Below are positions 42,850 through 51,447 of a DNA stretch of 64,000 bases, one piece after another. The notes under the pieces are model-generated. The model saw only the letters and a program-made list of their open reading frames with translations. It ran no database searches and was not told the DNA's origin. Origin of the DNA: an uncultured bacterium (lineage in GTDB: Bacteria; Bacillota; Bacilli; Lactobacillales; Lactobacillaceae); contig CAJMLF010000006.1 in assembly GCA_905214235.1 (NCBI GenBank), positions 11,952-75,951 on the forward strand. The letters are read 5' to 3'. How positions within the stretch are numbered: position 1 is the stretch's first letter; each line of letters starts with the position of its first letter. Position numbers and translations under genes: made by a program.

Positions 42850-43755
42850 CTAGTGTTCGTTTGCTTGGCTGTAGTAAAAGGTGCCCTTGATTCCCTGGTC
42901 ATGGTTGCCGAAATGGTTGCCAAAAATCGTGCAGCCCCCGGCATTCTTGGCCTTTTCCTTAACCTCAATCCGCAGCGTCCAGAAACTCTTATGCGAATCA
43001 ATATCGCTAATCACGGTATCGGCAGCGTGGTGGCCGTCAATGAAAGAACCGTGCTTGGAAATCCGGAATGACTTCAGGATCCCGTACTGGTTCATATCAT
43101 TGTAAACCCACTTTGGCGTGTACTTCCCCCGCACGTCTGAGAAGTCACCCGGGCTGGTCCAGGTCCCGATCTCGTACCCATCAAGGCTGACGGTAATGTC
43201 AGACGGCCACTTATTATTGGAGAACGGGAACTCGGAACTCAGCTCCGCCGACAACTCGATCATCTCCAAATCCTGGTCGGGGGTCAGGTAGTTGGGAATC
43301 TTGTATTCGATGTAACCCTTGGCAAACCACACCATCCCAGCCTGGTAACGTTGCGGGTCCACAAAGTAGCGTGGGTTGTCCACTTTACCAATGAAGCCCT
43401 TTTGCCCGGCCAGCCCGCACGAGGGCTTAACGTCAAAGTTGCTAAACTGGCCCACCGGGATCTCAACGTGGTAGTTCTCGTACGGAACGTACAGTTGTTG
43501 CGGAAAGTTAATGTCGATCGTATCAATCTGCAGGCTTGAGATCCGCTGGTTTCCCTTCTTTTCCGTCCGAATGATGTGGGCGGCTTCCAGCTTATTCAAG
43601 TGCATAATGATGATCGTACTGCTTAAGCCCAGCGCCCTAGAAAGCTGGGCAACGTTCATCTTGCTCTTGGACAGTAAGTTGATAATCGCGATCCGGACCT
43701 TACTGTCTAAGGCCGTAAAGACCGGGAGCGACTTCTCCGAAACGTCAATATCCAT
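42850..43755 (-). CDS. ArsR-type winged-helix regulator with large C-terminal sensor domain
   Basis: The protein has 301 residues, three times the size of ordinary ArsR proteins. Residues about 8-75 are the winged helix (LDSKVRIAIINLLSKSKMNVAQLSRALGLSSTIIIMHLNKLE). Residues 85-300 form a beta-rich domain with SLDGYEIGTWTSPGDF and RISKHGSFIDGHH, like a carbohydrate-binding sandwich, and no Cys metal site. Such proteins are found near arabinofuranosidases and esterases in lactobacilli (predicted regulators of the COG4189 type), so it probably senses a plant sugar and controls the esterase gene behind it. Confidence 0.8.
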   Translation of the reverse strand: MDIDVSEKSLPVFTALDSKVRIAIINLLSKSKMNVAQLSRALGLSSTIIIMHLNKLEAAHIIRTEKKGNQRISSLQIDTIDINFPQQLYVPYENYHVEIPVGQFSNFDVKPSCGLAGQKGFIGKVDNPRYFVDPQRYQAGMVWFAKGYIEYKIPNYLTPDQDLEMIELSAELSSEFPFSNNKWPSDITVSLDGYEIGTWTSPGDFSDVRGKYTPKWVYNDMNQYGILKSFRISKHGSFIDGHHAADTVISDIDSHKSFWTLRIEVKEKAKNAGGCTIFGNHFGNHDQGIKGTFYYSQANEH

Positions 43756-43869
43756 ATTTAATTCCCCTCTTTATCAACGTCCACTATCACAATAATATTA
43801 ATACAAATATTAACATCGAGCCACCGCTTTGTGAATTATTCTGCCTAAAACGGACACGCCTCACAGAGT

Positions 43870-43910
43870 AAAAAAATAAGCTTGCGGGCACCGTTGCTCG
43901 CAAGCTTATC
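43870..43910 (-). terminator. Terminator of asd
   Basis: ATAAGCTTGCGGGCA (43876-43890) pairs with TTGCTCGCAAGCTTAT (43894-43909); leftward a T run follows. Confidence 0.85.
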
Positions 43911-43917
43911 TAATCAT

Positions 43918-45012
43918 TTACTTAGCTTCAATATAACCCTTAGCCTTCAGTAATTCGGCTAGTTCAATCGCCCCACCGGCGGCACCACGGGCGGTGTTGT
44001 GGGACAGGCCGACAAACTTCCAGTCGAAGAGCTTGTCTTCCCGCAGACGGCCAATGGAAATTCCCATGCCGTGCTCGAAGTTGACGTCGTAGCGGACTTG
44101 CGGCCGGAAATCATCATCCAGGTATTGGATGAACTGCTTAGGGGCACTTGGCAACCCCAGCTTTTGTGGTTCACCACTGTAGTCCTCCAGGGCCTTGATC
44201 AATTCTTCCTTGCTTGGCTTTTGCTTAAAGTTAACGAAGGCCGCCACGGTGTGCCCGTACAGTACTGGCACCCGCAAACACTGGCTGGTGATCACTGGTG
44301 ATTGGGCCGGCACGATGGCCTTCTTCTCATCGTCGACGTGGCCCCAGATCTTCAGTGGCTCGTCTTCGGACTTCTTTTCTTCACCAGGAATATATGGGAT
44401 GACGTTCCCCTGGATTTCTGGTGCCCCTTCCAGCGTCTTTCCGGCACCGGAGATGGCCTGGTAGGTACATGCCAGGGCCTGGGTCGGTTCAAACTTCATC
44501 CAGGCTGCCAGGGCTGGCGTATAACTTTGGATTGAACAGTTGGGCTTAACCGCCACGAACCCGTGCTTAGTTCCCAGGCGTTCCCGCTGGTACTTGATGA
44601 CTTCGATATGGTCCGGGTTGATTTCAGGAACCACCATTGGAACATCCGGCGTCCACCGGTGGGCACTATTATTGGAAACAACTGGGGTCTCGTGCTTAGC
44701 GTACTCGTCTTCCAGCTGGCGAATGGCGTCCTTGTCCATGTGGACCGCGGAGAAAACAAAGTCAACCTGGTCGGCAACCTTGTCAACGTCCTCCGCATCA
44801 AGGATAGTCAGGTTCTTGACGTTTTCCGGAATTGGGGTCGTACCCATCTTCCAGCGGTCCTTAACGGCTTCACCGTATTTCTTACCAGCACTATGCTTGC
44901 TGGCGGCCACGGCCGTCACTTCAAACCAGGGGTGGTTAGCAAGTAATGTAATAAAGCGTTGGCCAACCATCCCGGTCGCACCAATCACACCGACTTTTAG
45001 CTTTGCACTCAT
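43918..45012 (-). CDS. asd: Aspartate-semialdehyde dehydrogenase
   Basis: The 364-residue enzyme makes aspartate semialdehyde from aspartyl phosphate with NADPH, feeding lysine, threonine, methionine and peptidoglycan. The start is ATG 45012, with ATGGAGG 8 bases upstream. It has the Rossmann GVIGATGMVGQRF, the catalytic Cys in VKPNCSIQSY and the active-site His region RVPVLYGHTVAAF. The sequence and length fit the archaeal/fungal-type branch (PNCSIQ), not the common enterobacterial one. Confidence 0.93.
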   Translation of the reverse strand: MSAKLKVGVIGATGMVGQRFITLLANHPWFEVTAVAASKHSAGKKYGEAVKDRWKMGTTPIPENVKNLTILDAEDVDKVADQVDFVFSAVHMDKDAIRQLEDEYAKHETPVVSNNSAHRWTPDVPMVVPEINPDHIEVIKYQRERLGTKHGFVAVKPNCSIQSYTPALAAWMKFEPTQALACTYQAISGAGKTLEGAPEIQGNVIPYIPGEEKKSEDEPLKIWGHVDDEKKAIVPAQSPVITSQCLRVPVLYGHTVAAFVNFKQKPSKEELIKALEDYSGEPQKLGLPSAPKQFIQYLDDDFRPQVRYDVNFEHGMGISIGRLREDKLFDWKFVGLSHNTARGAAGGAIELAELLKAKGYIEAK

Positions 45013-45121
45013 TCCAAATGCCTCCATACTTTTATCATTAATTTTTAATCATCTTCTAATATACACTTATTATTTAAAAGTTTCCATGTTTTTACGATAA
45101 AAGTGGCGACAAGATTGCAAG

Positions 45122-45778
45122 TTAGTACCAAGCCGGTTTATCGCCAGCGGTGTGCGGCTTGTTAACACCGAGGTCCTGACGGGCATACTTGGCAGGGTGG
45201 GCAATCACTTCTTCTACCAAGTTGCCAATTGACTTTCTGGAAACCTCGGTCCCCTTAAAGGGTTCGCCCCGCTTGGTGGTTTCGTAATCAACCTCGTCCT
45301 TATCGGTCAGCCAGGCCGGCCGGATAATGGTGTAATCAAGGTCAGATGCCGAAACCACGTCGGCGGCTTTGCGGTAGGTGCCCAGGTAGCTGTCTTCCTT
45401 GCCCCCACCGAGCATTTCATTATTCCATTCGCCGAACTTGCCAGGGACCTCATCATAGATACCAATCGAAGAGATCCATACCAGCTGCTTGACCCCGTTT
45501 TGGTCCATTGCCTCAACGATGTTTTGGGCCTGCTGCTCAATCTGGGGGTTCCGCAGGTTGGCGTACACAACGTCCGCCTTGGCTACCGCTGCATTTAGCT
45601 CCGCCGTCTTCAAGGTATCGCCCTTGATCACCGTCTCCCGGACATCATCAACGTTGGTCAGGTTCTGGGGATGACGGGTAAAGAGCAAGAGGTGGTCGTC
45701 AGTCTTCTTTAAGAGGGCCGTAATTGCGTGCCCCGCGATCTTACCAGTTGCACCGAGAATCAAAACTTGTTTCGTCAT
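45122..45778 (-). CDS. NAD(P)-dependent atypical SDR / NmrA-like oxidoreductase
   Basis: The 218-residue protein begins QVLILGATGKIAGHAI, the dinucleotide loop of atypical short-chain dehydrogenases, and has VYANLRNP, LVWISSIGIYD and DYTIIRPAWLTD. The catalytic Tyr-x3-Lys of classical members is not obvious, as usual for this NAD(P)-binding-like group. It is divergent from the D-hydroxyacid dehydrogenase/hxlR pair across an operator-like repeat. A relative lies at 51448. Redox or quinone stress roles are common for such HxlR-linked genes. Confidence 0.88.
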   Translation of the reverse strand: MTKQVLILGATGKIAGHAITALLKKTDDHLLLFTRHPQNLTNVDDVRETVIKGDTLKTAELNAAVAKADVVYANLRNPQIEQQAQNIVEAMDQNGVKQLVWISSIGIYDEVPGKFGEWNNEMLGGGKEDSYLGTYRKAADVVSASDLDYTIIRPAWLTDKDEVDYETTKRGEPFKGTEVSRKSIGNLVEEVIAHPAKYARQDLGVNKPHTAGDKPAWY

Positions 45779-45852
45779 TATTATCGTCCTCCTCGTTCTT
45801 CGTTCACTTACCAGTATAGTAGGATTATGGCTTATTAAAAGTAAGCACTTTT

Positions 45853-45869
45853 GGGTAAGCTAGTTACCC
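45853..45869. promoter_or_regulatory. Inverted repeat, candidate HxlR operator
   Basis: GGGTAA-GCTAG-TTACCC is a perfect 6-5-6 repeat in the divergent promoter region between the SDR gene and the dehydrogenase/hxlR pair; a further GGGTAA lies at 45873. Spacing fits HxlR family sites, and the regulator gene is in the same locus. Confidence 0.6.
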
Positions 45870-45949
45870 ACGGGTAAGATACCGTTGGGCGCTGGGCACT
45901 CACGCAATTCACCTTTTTTGCCATATAATAGGGGAAAGGAGGCGCACTT

Positions 45950-46960
45950 ATGAAAATTGTAATTGCTGACTACCCTGAATCGATGATGAAAAGCCACCAG
46001 CTGGAGAAAAAGGTCCTACAGGCGGGCCTTCCCGGCTGCCAAGTCGTGGTCTTCCCCTACCAGGATGACCGCCGGACAGCTTTTCTAGAGGAAATCCACG
46101 ATGCTGATGCGCTCCTCACCGCCTTCATCAAGGTTGATGAAGAGATGCTGCGGGCGGCACCACAGCTCAAAGTGGTTTCCATCAACGCCACCGGTTACGA
46201 TAACGTTGACCTGACGGCGGCCCGGCAGCATGGGGTCGCCGTCTGCCCCGTCGGTGAGTACTGTACGGAGGATGTTGCTGAATTCACTATCACCACCATG
46301 CTTGCCCTGGTACGTAACCTCAAGGCCTACCTAAGCGACGTCGACCACCAGCACGAGTGGCGCTATGATTACGCCCAGCCTAACTGCCGGCTTAGTAACA
46401 TGACGCTGGGGATCTTCGGCCTCGGTAAAATTGGCCGGGCCGTTGCCAAGAAGGCCGCCGCGCTGGGGATGACGGTTATCGCCAACGACCCCTTTATCAG
46501 TAAGGAAAACTACGCCAAGGTAGCTGACCGGGTAAGGCTGACCAGCGTCAACGATATCTTGGCCCATGCAGACGTCATCACCAACCACATGAACCTCAAC
46601 GACAGTAACCACCACTTCTTTACCGCCGACCGCTTCCAGAAGATGGCCAAGCACCCCTACTTTTTGAACATGGCCCGGGGCGCCGAGGTCAACGAGGACG
46701 ACCTGGTCCAAGCATTGGATGAGCGGCAAATCAAAGGGGCAGCCCTGGATGTTCTGGCAACCGAGTTCCCCGACCTCGCCCATAATCCGTTGGTCGGCCG
46801 GGAAAACGTCCTGGTCACGCCGCACACCGCCTTTTACAGCACTGACTCGGTGACTGCCCTGCAAAGGATTTCGTGTCAAAATATCGTCGACTACCTGACC
46901 GGCCACCCGGAAAAGGTCTTCAAACTCGTGGTTAACCCCCAGGAAGGAGGAGAACAATGA
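45950..46960 (+). CDS. D-isomer-specific 2-hydroxyacid dehydrogenase
   Basis: The 336-residue enzyme has the family layout: a split catalytic domain and an NAD domain with LGIFGLGKIGRAVAKKA. The catalytic Arg is in NMARGAEVNED, the Glu lies after LDVLATEFPD and the His is in VTPHTAFYS. Activity on 2-ketoacids or glyoxylate-like substrates is likely. The stop overlaps the hxlR ATG by four bases (ATGA), and an AAGGAGG site is inside its end. Confidence 0.9.
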   Translation: MKIVIADYPESMMKSHQLEKKVLQAGLPGCQVVVFPYQDDRRTAFLEEIHDADALLTAFIKVDEEMLRAAPQLKVVSINATGYDNVDLTAARQHGVAVCPVGEYCTEDVAEFTITTMLALVRNLKAYLSDVDHQHEWRYDYAQPNCRLSNMTLGIFGLGKIGRAVAKKAAALGMTVIANDPFISKENYAKVADRVRLTSVNDILAHADVITNHMNLNDSNHHFFTADRFQKMAKHPYFLNMARGAEVNEDDLVQALDERQIKGAALDVLATEFPDLAHNPLVGRENVLVTPHTAFYSTDSVTALQRISCQNIVDYLTGHPEKVFKLVVNPQEGGEQ

Positions 46961-47388
46961 CCGCTCCCAAGATGTTTAATACCGGCGCTGAATACGCCCT
47001 TTCCATCATCGGCGGTAAGTGGAAGCCCGTTATTTTATACCTGCTGGCGGGGCACCCTCGCCGGACGAGTGAACTTGTGAAACAACTGGGTGCCTCATAC
47101 AAGGTGCTTAGCGACCAGCTTCGTGAGCTGGTGGATGCGGGCATTGTTAGCCGCAAGAGCTTCAACACGATGCCACCCCACGTTGAATACCGGTTGACCA
47201 GTGAGGGAGAAAATCTCTACGCCGCCCTGCGCTACCTGAACTACTGGGGTGAGCAGCGGGCAGCAACCGACCCTGATGTTAAAATTATGTGCACCGAAAA
47301 GATGAAGGAGCTGGGTAACGACGGCCTCTGCGTTATTACCAAGCAGCACCTCCACCACTGGAAGCAAGAAATTGTTAAACAAAAGTGA
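46957..47388 (+). CDS. HxlR family winged-helix regulator
   Basis: The 143-residue protein has the HxlR pattern (EYALSIIGGKWKPVILYLLAGHPRRTSELVKQLGASYKVLSDQLRELVDAGIV). There is one Cys near 116 and another near 129, which may make it redox- or electrophile-responsive, as in YodB-like members. It is translationally coupled to the dehydrogenase, and probably controls the divergent SDR promoter. Confidence 0.9.
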   Translation: MTAPKMFNTGAEYALSIIGGKWKPVILYLLAGHPRRTSELVKQLGASYKVLSDQLRELVDAGIVSRKSFNTMPPHVEYRLTSEGENLYAALRYLNYWGEQRAATDPDVKIMCTEKMKELGNDGLCVITKQHLHHWKQEIVKQK

Positions 47389-47404
47389 TGTTTCATGTGA
47401 AACT
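47389..47404. other. parS-like ParB binding site
   Basis: TGTTTCATGTGAAACT differs by two bases from the ParB site consensus TGTTTCACGTGAAACA and shares its central change (T for C at position 8) with the site at 32396. It begins at the base after the hxlR stop codon. Confidence 0.55.
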
Positions 47405-47435
47405 TATTTGAGTGAGCAGTAAATGTTCCGCAAAA

Positions 47436-47486
47436 TAAAAGCACTTCTCAACACCCCAATCGGGATACTGAGAAGTGCTTTTTCTT
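47436..47486. terminator. Bidirectional terminator after hxlR
   Basis: AAAGCACTTCTCA (47438-47450) pairs with TGAGAAGTGCTTT (47469-47481), with an inner pair ATCCCG/CGGGAT-type and T/A flanks. Confidence 0.85.
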
Positions 47487-47488
47487 TC

Positions 47489-47740
47489 TTAGGTTTCCGG
47501 CCGGATGCCGAAAATCAGGGAGACGATTAGTACCAGGATCACCGCACCGATGATTGACGGGACAACTGCCATCCCCGCAACCTGGGGTCCCCAGCTACCA
47601 AGAACTGCTTCACCGAGTGAGGAACCAACCAGTCCAGCGATGATGTTACTGATGACCCCCATGGAGCCACCGCGTTTGGTAATCGCTCCGGCAATCAAAC
47701 CGATCACGCCACCAACGATTAATACCCATAACCAATGCAT
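47489..47740 (-). CDS. GlsB/YeaQ/YmgE family stress membrane protein
   Basis: The 83-residue protein has three hydrophobic segments and the Gly-rich family pattern (IVGGVIGLIAGAITKRGGSMGVISNIIAGLVGSSLG). Such transglycosylase-associated proteins are induced by general stress in many bacteria. It lies downstream of the CsbD gene, 15 bases away, in a stress pair. Confidence 0.9.
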   Translation of the reverse strand: MHWLWVLIVGGVIGLIAGAITKRGGSMGVISNIIAGLVGSSLGEAVLGSWGPQVAGMAVVPSIIGAVILVLIVSLIFGIRPET

Positions 47741-47755
47741 TGCGTCCCCTCCTTA

Positions 47756-47929
47756 CTATTCTTTATCTTTTAATTCGTCCTTAACGTCTTGGGCCTTGTC
47801 TTTGGCCTTACCAAATGTTTTTTGGATTTTGCCTTCCGCTTGTTCGCTCTTGTCATTGGTCAGTTTACCCTTGACTTCCTTGAACTTGCCGGCAACTTGA
47901 TCCTTTAATCCGTGTTTATCGCTAACCAT
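47756..47929 (-). CDS. CsbD family stress protein (57 aa)
   Basis: The start is ATG 47929; upstream in-frame starts lack a ribosome site. The product is small, hydrophilic and Lys/Asp-rich, with the CsbD repeat pattern (LKDQVAGKFKEVKGKLTND, AEGKIQKTFGKAKDKAQD). It is likely a general stress protein of unknown action, in one operon with the GlsB-type gene. Confidence 0.9.
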   Translation of the reverse strand: MVSDKHGLKDQVAGKFKEVKGKLTNDKSEQAEGKIQKTFGKAKDKAQDVKDELKDKE

Positions 47930-48100
47930 CGTAATCAACCTTTCGCTGTTGTCTATTGCGACACGACAATTCGGGCCTTTCTCCCGGTGACTAGTGACAT
48001 TTGCTGATTTTAGTGTACCAAGGCTCCCGGCCCCCAGCAATCCTTTTGCGGTGACCTTACGATTTAGTTAACCTTCTTGGCGAATCTTAAGATTTTGATT

Positions 48101-48142
48101 AAAAAAAGCGCGAGCGCCCGGTTTTACCCGTACGCTCGCGCT
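48101..48142 (-). terminator. Terminator of the CMD gene
   Basis: AGCGCGAGCG (48107-48116) pairs with CGCTCGCGCT (48133-48142); leftward it is followed by seven T. Confidence 0.9.
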
Positions 48143-48151
48143 AAATTCCTC

Positions 48152-48496
48152 CTACTTGTCTCCGAGGAGCTGGTCAGCACATGCTAGTGCCTTGCCACCG
48201 TATACCGTTGATGGGCCACCACCCATCATGATGGCAACGTTGATGGTTTCAACAATTTCATCCCGCGTGGCATCAAGCTTAATGGCACCCTGCACGTGTT
48301 GAATAATACAGCCCTCACAGCGAATCGTGATTGCAATGGCTAATGCTTCTAAGGCCTTGATCTTGCTATCTAAGGCCCCGGCCTTGATTGCCTCATCGTG
48401 GACGTTTAAGAAGGCCTTCCCCGTTGCTCCCGTGCTGGAAAAGAGGTTCTTATTATTTGCCATTACTTCGGCTAACTCTTGCTTGTAATCAGTCAT
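48152..48496 (-). CDS. Carboxymuconolactone decarboxylase family protein (AhpD-like)
   Basis: The 114-residue protein, from ATG 48496 with AAAGGGTGG upstream, has the CMD core (KALEALAIAITIRCEGCIIQHVQGAIK), in which CxxC plus His form the AhpD-type redox site. MMGGGPSTVYGGKAL closes the fold. A peroxidase-reductase or general redox role is likely; no AhpC partner is near. A cre-like site lies about 55 bases upstream. Confidence 0.9.
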   Translation of the reverse strand: MTDYKQELAEVMANNKNLFSSTGATGKAFLNVHDEAIKAGALDSKIKALEALAIAITIRCEGCIIQHVQGAIKLDATRDEIVETINVAIMMGGGPSTVYGGKALACADQLLGDK

Positions 48497-48551
48497 CTTC
48501 AGCCACCCTTTCATGATCAACATCTAAACATCTGTTTAAATAATACTATAT

Positions 48552-48563
48552 GGAAAGCGCTTT
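48552..48563 (-). promoter_or_regulatory. cre-like palindrome upstream of the CMD gene
   Basis: GAAAGCGCTTTC is a 12-bp perfect palindrome containing the cre core; the flanking TG/CA are not kept. Confidence 0.5.
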
Positions 48564-48576
48564 CTCAAGTGAGTGT

Positions 48577-48607
48577 TTAAAAAGGCCACGCCCAATTGCA
48601 TGGCCCT
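48577..48607 (-). terminator. Terminator of pepC
   Basis: GGCCACGC (48582-48589) pairs with GCATGGCC (48597-48604, one wobble), followed leftward by TTTTTAAA. Confidence 0.8.
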
Positions 48608-48614
48608 TTCAAAT

Positions 48615-49937
48615 CTATTGTAGTGAATCCCAAGCCGTCAGTTCGACCGGTTCACTTGCGGCCAGTTTTTGCAGGTCGGCTGGCAGGTACTTCTTGTCAA
48701 TTACTGCTTCGTAGGTATATTCCTCAAACCAGTCCTGGGTCATCACGAAGTAACCATTGTCCCCGTTATCCTTGCCCCAGCTGTTTTCAATCTTCCACCG
48801 GCTTGGTTGACCGTTTTCCAGGTCAAAGCCGGTCAGGGTCATGGCGTGAGAAACCATTGCCTGCCGGGATTCCAGCCGGTCCTTCTTGTCCATTGTAAAG
48901 TCCACGTCCAAAAGTTCGGCGCGGTGGAAGAGCTGGGCATCCATCAGGCCCCGCTTCCGGTCCATCTGTTGGAGGACGTCATTACCAACCCAGACGGTTT
49001 CACCCGCCTTTAACTGCTTGATTGCGGCGTCCTGGAGGTCCTTAAACGGTACGTTCATAAACTTGATTGGCACCCCACCAACCACGCTATCCTGGGTTGG
49101 CATTGAGTAAACCTTACCGTACTCGTGGTCCGGTGCATTGGTGACCACCACGTAGTCGTTGAAGTTGGTGTCGAAGTACTGGTGGTAGAAGTCAAGCGGC
49201 GTCAAACCGAGAACCTGGTGGAACTTCTTGTCGTCGTCTTTAAATTCCAGGTCAAACTTAACCGGTGGTTCACCGAAGGAGTAGGCAGCAACCTTGTAGA
49301 CGTCGGCCATCATTTCTTCCTTAGCCGCATCCAGGTCCGCCTCCTTGGCCCCGTCGTTAACCAGCCTGCGGAGCTTCAAGGCATCCTTACGCATCAGGTA
49401 GTTCATTACCTCGGCCACATCAGTAGTGTCCTTGGTATTGTGCGTGTCCGGCATGACGTATTCCGGAACGACCCCGTACTTTTCAACAATGGCGGCGGCG
49501 TTGGCCCACTGACCACCGTCATTCAGGGCAAAACTAAGGTAGAAGTCGACCAGCCGGTCATGGAGGGGCTTATCCGCCGTCTCAATAATCTTTTGGAAAA
49601 ACATGTTTGCCCGTTCAATCCGGTCCCAGAAGAAAAGGTAGTTTTGGGAAAGCTCGAAGTCTTTAAAGTTGTACTTCTTCGCAAACTTGTGCCGGAGGGT
49701 ATTCAGGGTCGCAAATGACCAGCAACGACCACTGTGCCGCTGGTTACTTGGCTTCCCCGTCTTGATCTCATAGGAAAAGGCCCGGTGGAGGCGCTGACTG
49801 GCGATGGGGTCCTCACTAGCGTTTTTGATCCCGTTCTTTTGTACCGCCCGGGAGATGACTGCTGCATCCTTGCGGGCGTGGAAAATTTTTTGGTATTTTT
49901 CAACCATTGCTGTTGTTAACTGGCTTTCTTTTGCCAC
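48615..49937 (-). CDS. pepC: Aminopeptidase C (C1 family, bleomycin hydrolase type)
   Basis: The 440-residue cytoplasmic cysteine peptidase has the catalytic Cys72 in HSGRCWSFA, the His in MVSHAMTLTGF and the Asn in IENSWGKDNGD. NDGGQWANAAAIVEKYG is also typical. It trims peptides taken up during growth on milk or plant protein. The GTG start has AAGGGA upstream. The PepC branch is favoured over the endopeptidase paralogues PepE/PepG, which are hard to separate by eye. Confidence 0.93.
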   Translation of the reverse strand: MAKESQLTTAMVEKYQKIFHARKDAAVISRAVQKNGIKNASEDPIASQRLHRAFSYEIKTGKPSNQRHSGRCWSFATLNTLRHKFAKKYNFKDFELSQNYLFFWDRIERANMFFQKIIETADKPLHDRLVDFYLSFALNDGGQWANAAAIVEKYGVVPEYVMPDTHNTKDTTDVAEVMNYLMRKDALKLRRLVNDGAKEADLDAAKEEMMADVYKVAAYSFGEPPVKFDLEFKDDDKKFHQVLGLTPLDFYHQYFDTNFNDYVVVTNAPDHEYGKVYSMPTQDSVVGGVPIKFMNVPFKDLQDAAIKQLKAGETVWVGNDVLQQMDRKRGLMDAQLFHRAELLDVDFTMDKKDRLESRQAMVSHAMTLTGFDLENGQPSRWKIENSWGKDNGDNGYFVMTQDWFEEYTYEAVIDKKYLPADLQKLAASEPVELTAWDSLQ

Positions 49938-50009
49938 AATAATCCCTTCTTAATTAAAACGTTTACTACTATCATAGCGCATTTACGGTGGGGCAACATC
50001 AATATTGAC

Positions 50010-50642
50010 CTATTCACCGTAGTGGTAGTCGCCGGTCCGGTTTTCCATTCCCCGGTAGCGGTCATCAGTCCGGAGGGGCCGAATTACTTTTGCCGGATTA
50101 CCGGCAGCGATGACGTTGGCGGGGATGTCAGCAACCACCACGCTCCCGGCACCAATGATGCTGTTATCACCAATCGTAACCCCGCCGACCACGGTTACAC
50201 TAGCGCCAAACCAGACGTTATTGCCCACCGTGATGGGGCGCGATTCAACGTAGCCCGCCCGGCGGCCGACCGCGTCTTCCACGTGGTTTGAGGTGTAGAA
50301 GCCGCACTTAGGACCAATCTTGACCTCATCGCCAAACTTAATTGGCGCGCAGTCCATGAAGAAGCAGTCGTAATTAGCAAAGAAGTTGCGGCCCAAAAAG
50401 ATGTTCCGGCCAAACTCAACATGGAAGTTGGGCAGGACCGTGAACCCGTTCGCCGGCGTCTTCGCAAAGAGCGTCTTCAGCATCGCTAAGTCGGCCTTCC
50501 CCGTCCGGTAATATTCAAAGTTGTACTGTCGGCACAAGTCGAGGGCCCAGTTGCGGACCGCCGTGATTTCTGGAGCAACGTCGTCATAGGGTTCCCCCGC
50601 GTTGACCGTCGTCAGGACCTTCTTAATTAGCTGTTCATCCAT
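50010..50642 (-). CDS. Sugar O-acetyltransferase (LacA/Maa type, left-handed beta helix)
   Basis: The 210-residue enzyme has a full N-terminal maltose-acetyltransferase cap, then the hexapeptide coils with FANYDCFFMDCAPIKFGDEVKIGPKCGFYTSNH (catalytic His) and VWFGASVTVVGGVTIGDNSIIGAGSVVVADIP for acetyl-CoA. It acetylates sugars. AAAGGAG precedes the ATG. It is more complete than the related protein at 22595. Monocistronic and divergent from the broken nitroreductase. Confidence 0.9.
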   Translation of the reverse strand: MDEQLIKKVLTTVNAGEPYDDVAPEITAVRNWALDLCRQYNFEYYRTGKADLAMLKTLFAKTPANGFTVLPNFHVEFGRNIFLGRNFFANYDCFFMDCAPIKFGDEVKIGPKCGFYTSNHVEDAVGRRAGYVESRPITVGNNVWFGASVTVVGGVTIGDNSIIGAGSVVVADIPANVIAAGNPAKVIRPLRTDDRYRGMENRTGDYHYGE

Positions 50643-50763
50643 CGTAAATTCTCCTTTCTGCCCATTATATCATTGCGGGTCCTCCACCAAGGGTTTCTCC
50701 TTTACTTACTTATCTTTAGTAAGATAGAATAACAATGAATAAATTGACTAGGGAGGAATTTTC

Positions 50764-51414
50764 ATGGAATTCAAGGAAGCCGTTAACTACCGCCAATCCA
50801 TCCGTTAATTCACTAACCAGCAAATCGCCCCGGATGACCTTAAAGAGATTGTCCAACTCGCCCAGCGGACACCATCCTGGGCTAATTCCCAACCGTGGCA
50901 GGTTTACATTGCCACCGGTCAGACCCTGGAGAAAATCAAGGCTCACCACCTGGCAGCTGCCCAACAGGGCGTCAGTGGTAACTCTGACTTTCCGGTTGCT
51001 CACCGTACCCAGTGGGGGCAACAAGCCCAGGAAAACATGGCAAAGTGGGGCCAAGAACTTCAATCATATCTTGGTGACCAAATGCCCCAGATGAGTGCTG
51101 CCCAGGCCCACCTCTTCAACGCTGCCGCCCTCGTCTACCTAGTTTTGCCACAGGGCGCTACTGACTGGTCGGTTTATGACCTCGGCGCTTTTGGCCAGAC
51201 CCTGATGCTCGCCGCAGCGGACAAAAGAATTGACTCAATGCCCGCCTACGAGATTGTTCGCTACCCCGATGCGGTTCGCAAACTGATGGGAATCCCGGCT
51301 AACCAGCAGGTAGCAATGGGGATTGCCCTCGGCTACCGTGACCCGGCATACCGAATCAATGGCTTCCGGACCAAGCGAGCGGCTGAGTCAACAATTTTGA
51401 CAATCAAGGACTAA
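50764..51414 (+). pseudogene. Nitroreductase with a nonsense codon at position 15
   Basis: GAGGAAT and ATG at 50764 start a frame encoding MEFKEAVNYRQSIR, then TAA (50806-50808), then continue in the same frame without another stop for about 200 codons: FTNQQIAPDDLKEIVQLAQRTPSWANSQPW is the standard start of FMN nitroreductases and LGAFGQTLMLAAADKRIDSMP a later motif. A single base change (TAA for AAA/CAA-type codon) therefore inactivates an otherwise intact gene of about 216 codons, unless readthrough occurs. It lies just upstream of the SDR gene at 51448. Confidence 0.88.
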
Positions 51415-51447
51415 GCAAGTTAAGTTGAACATAAAGGAGGAATTCTC

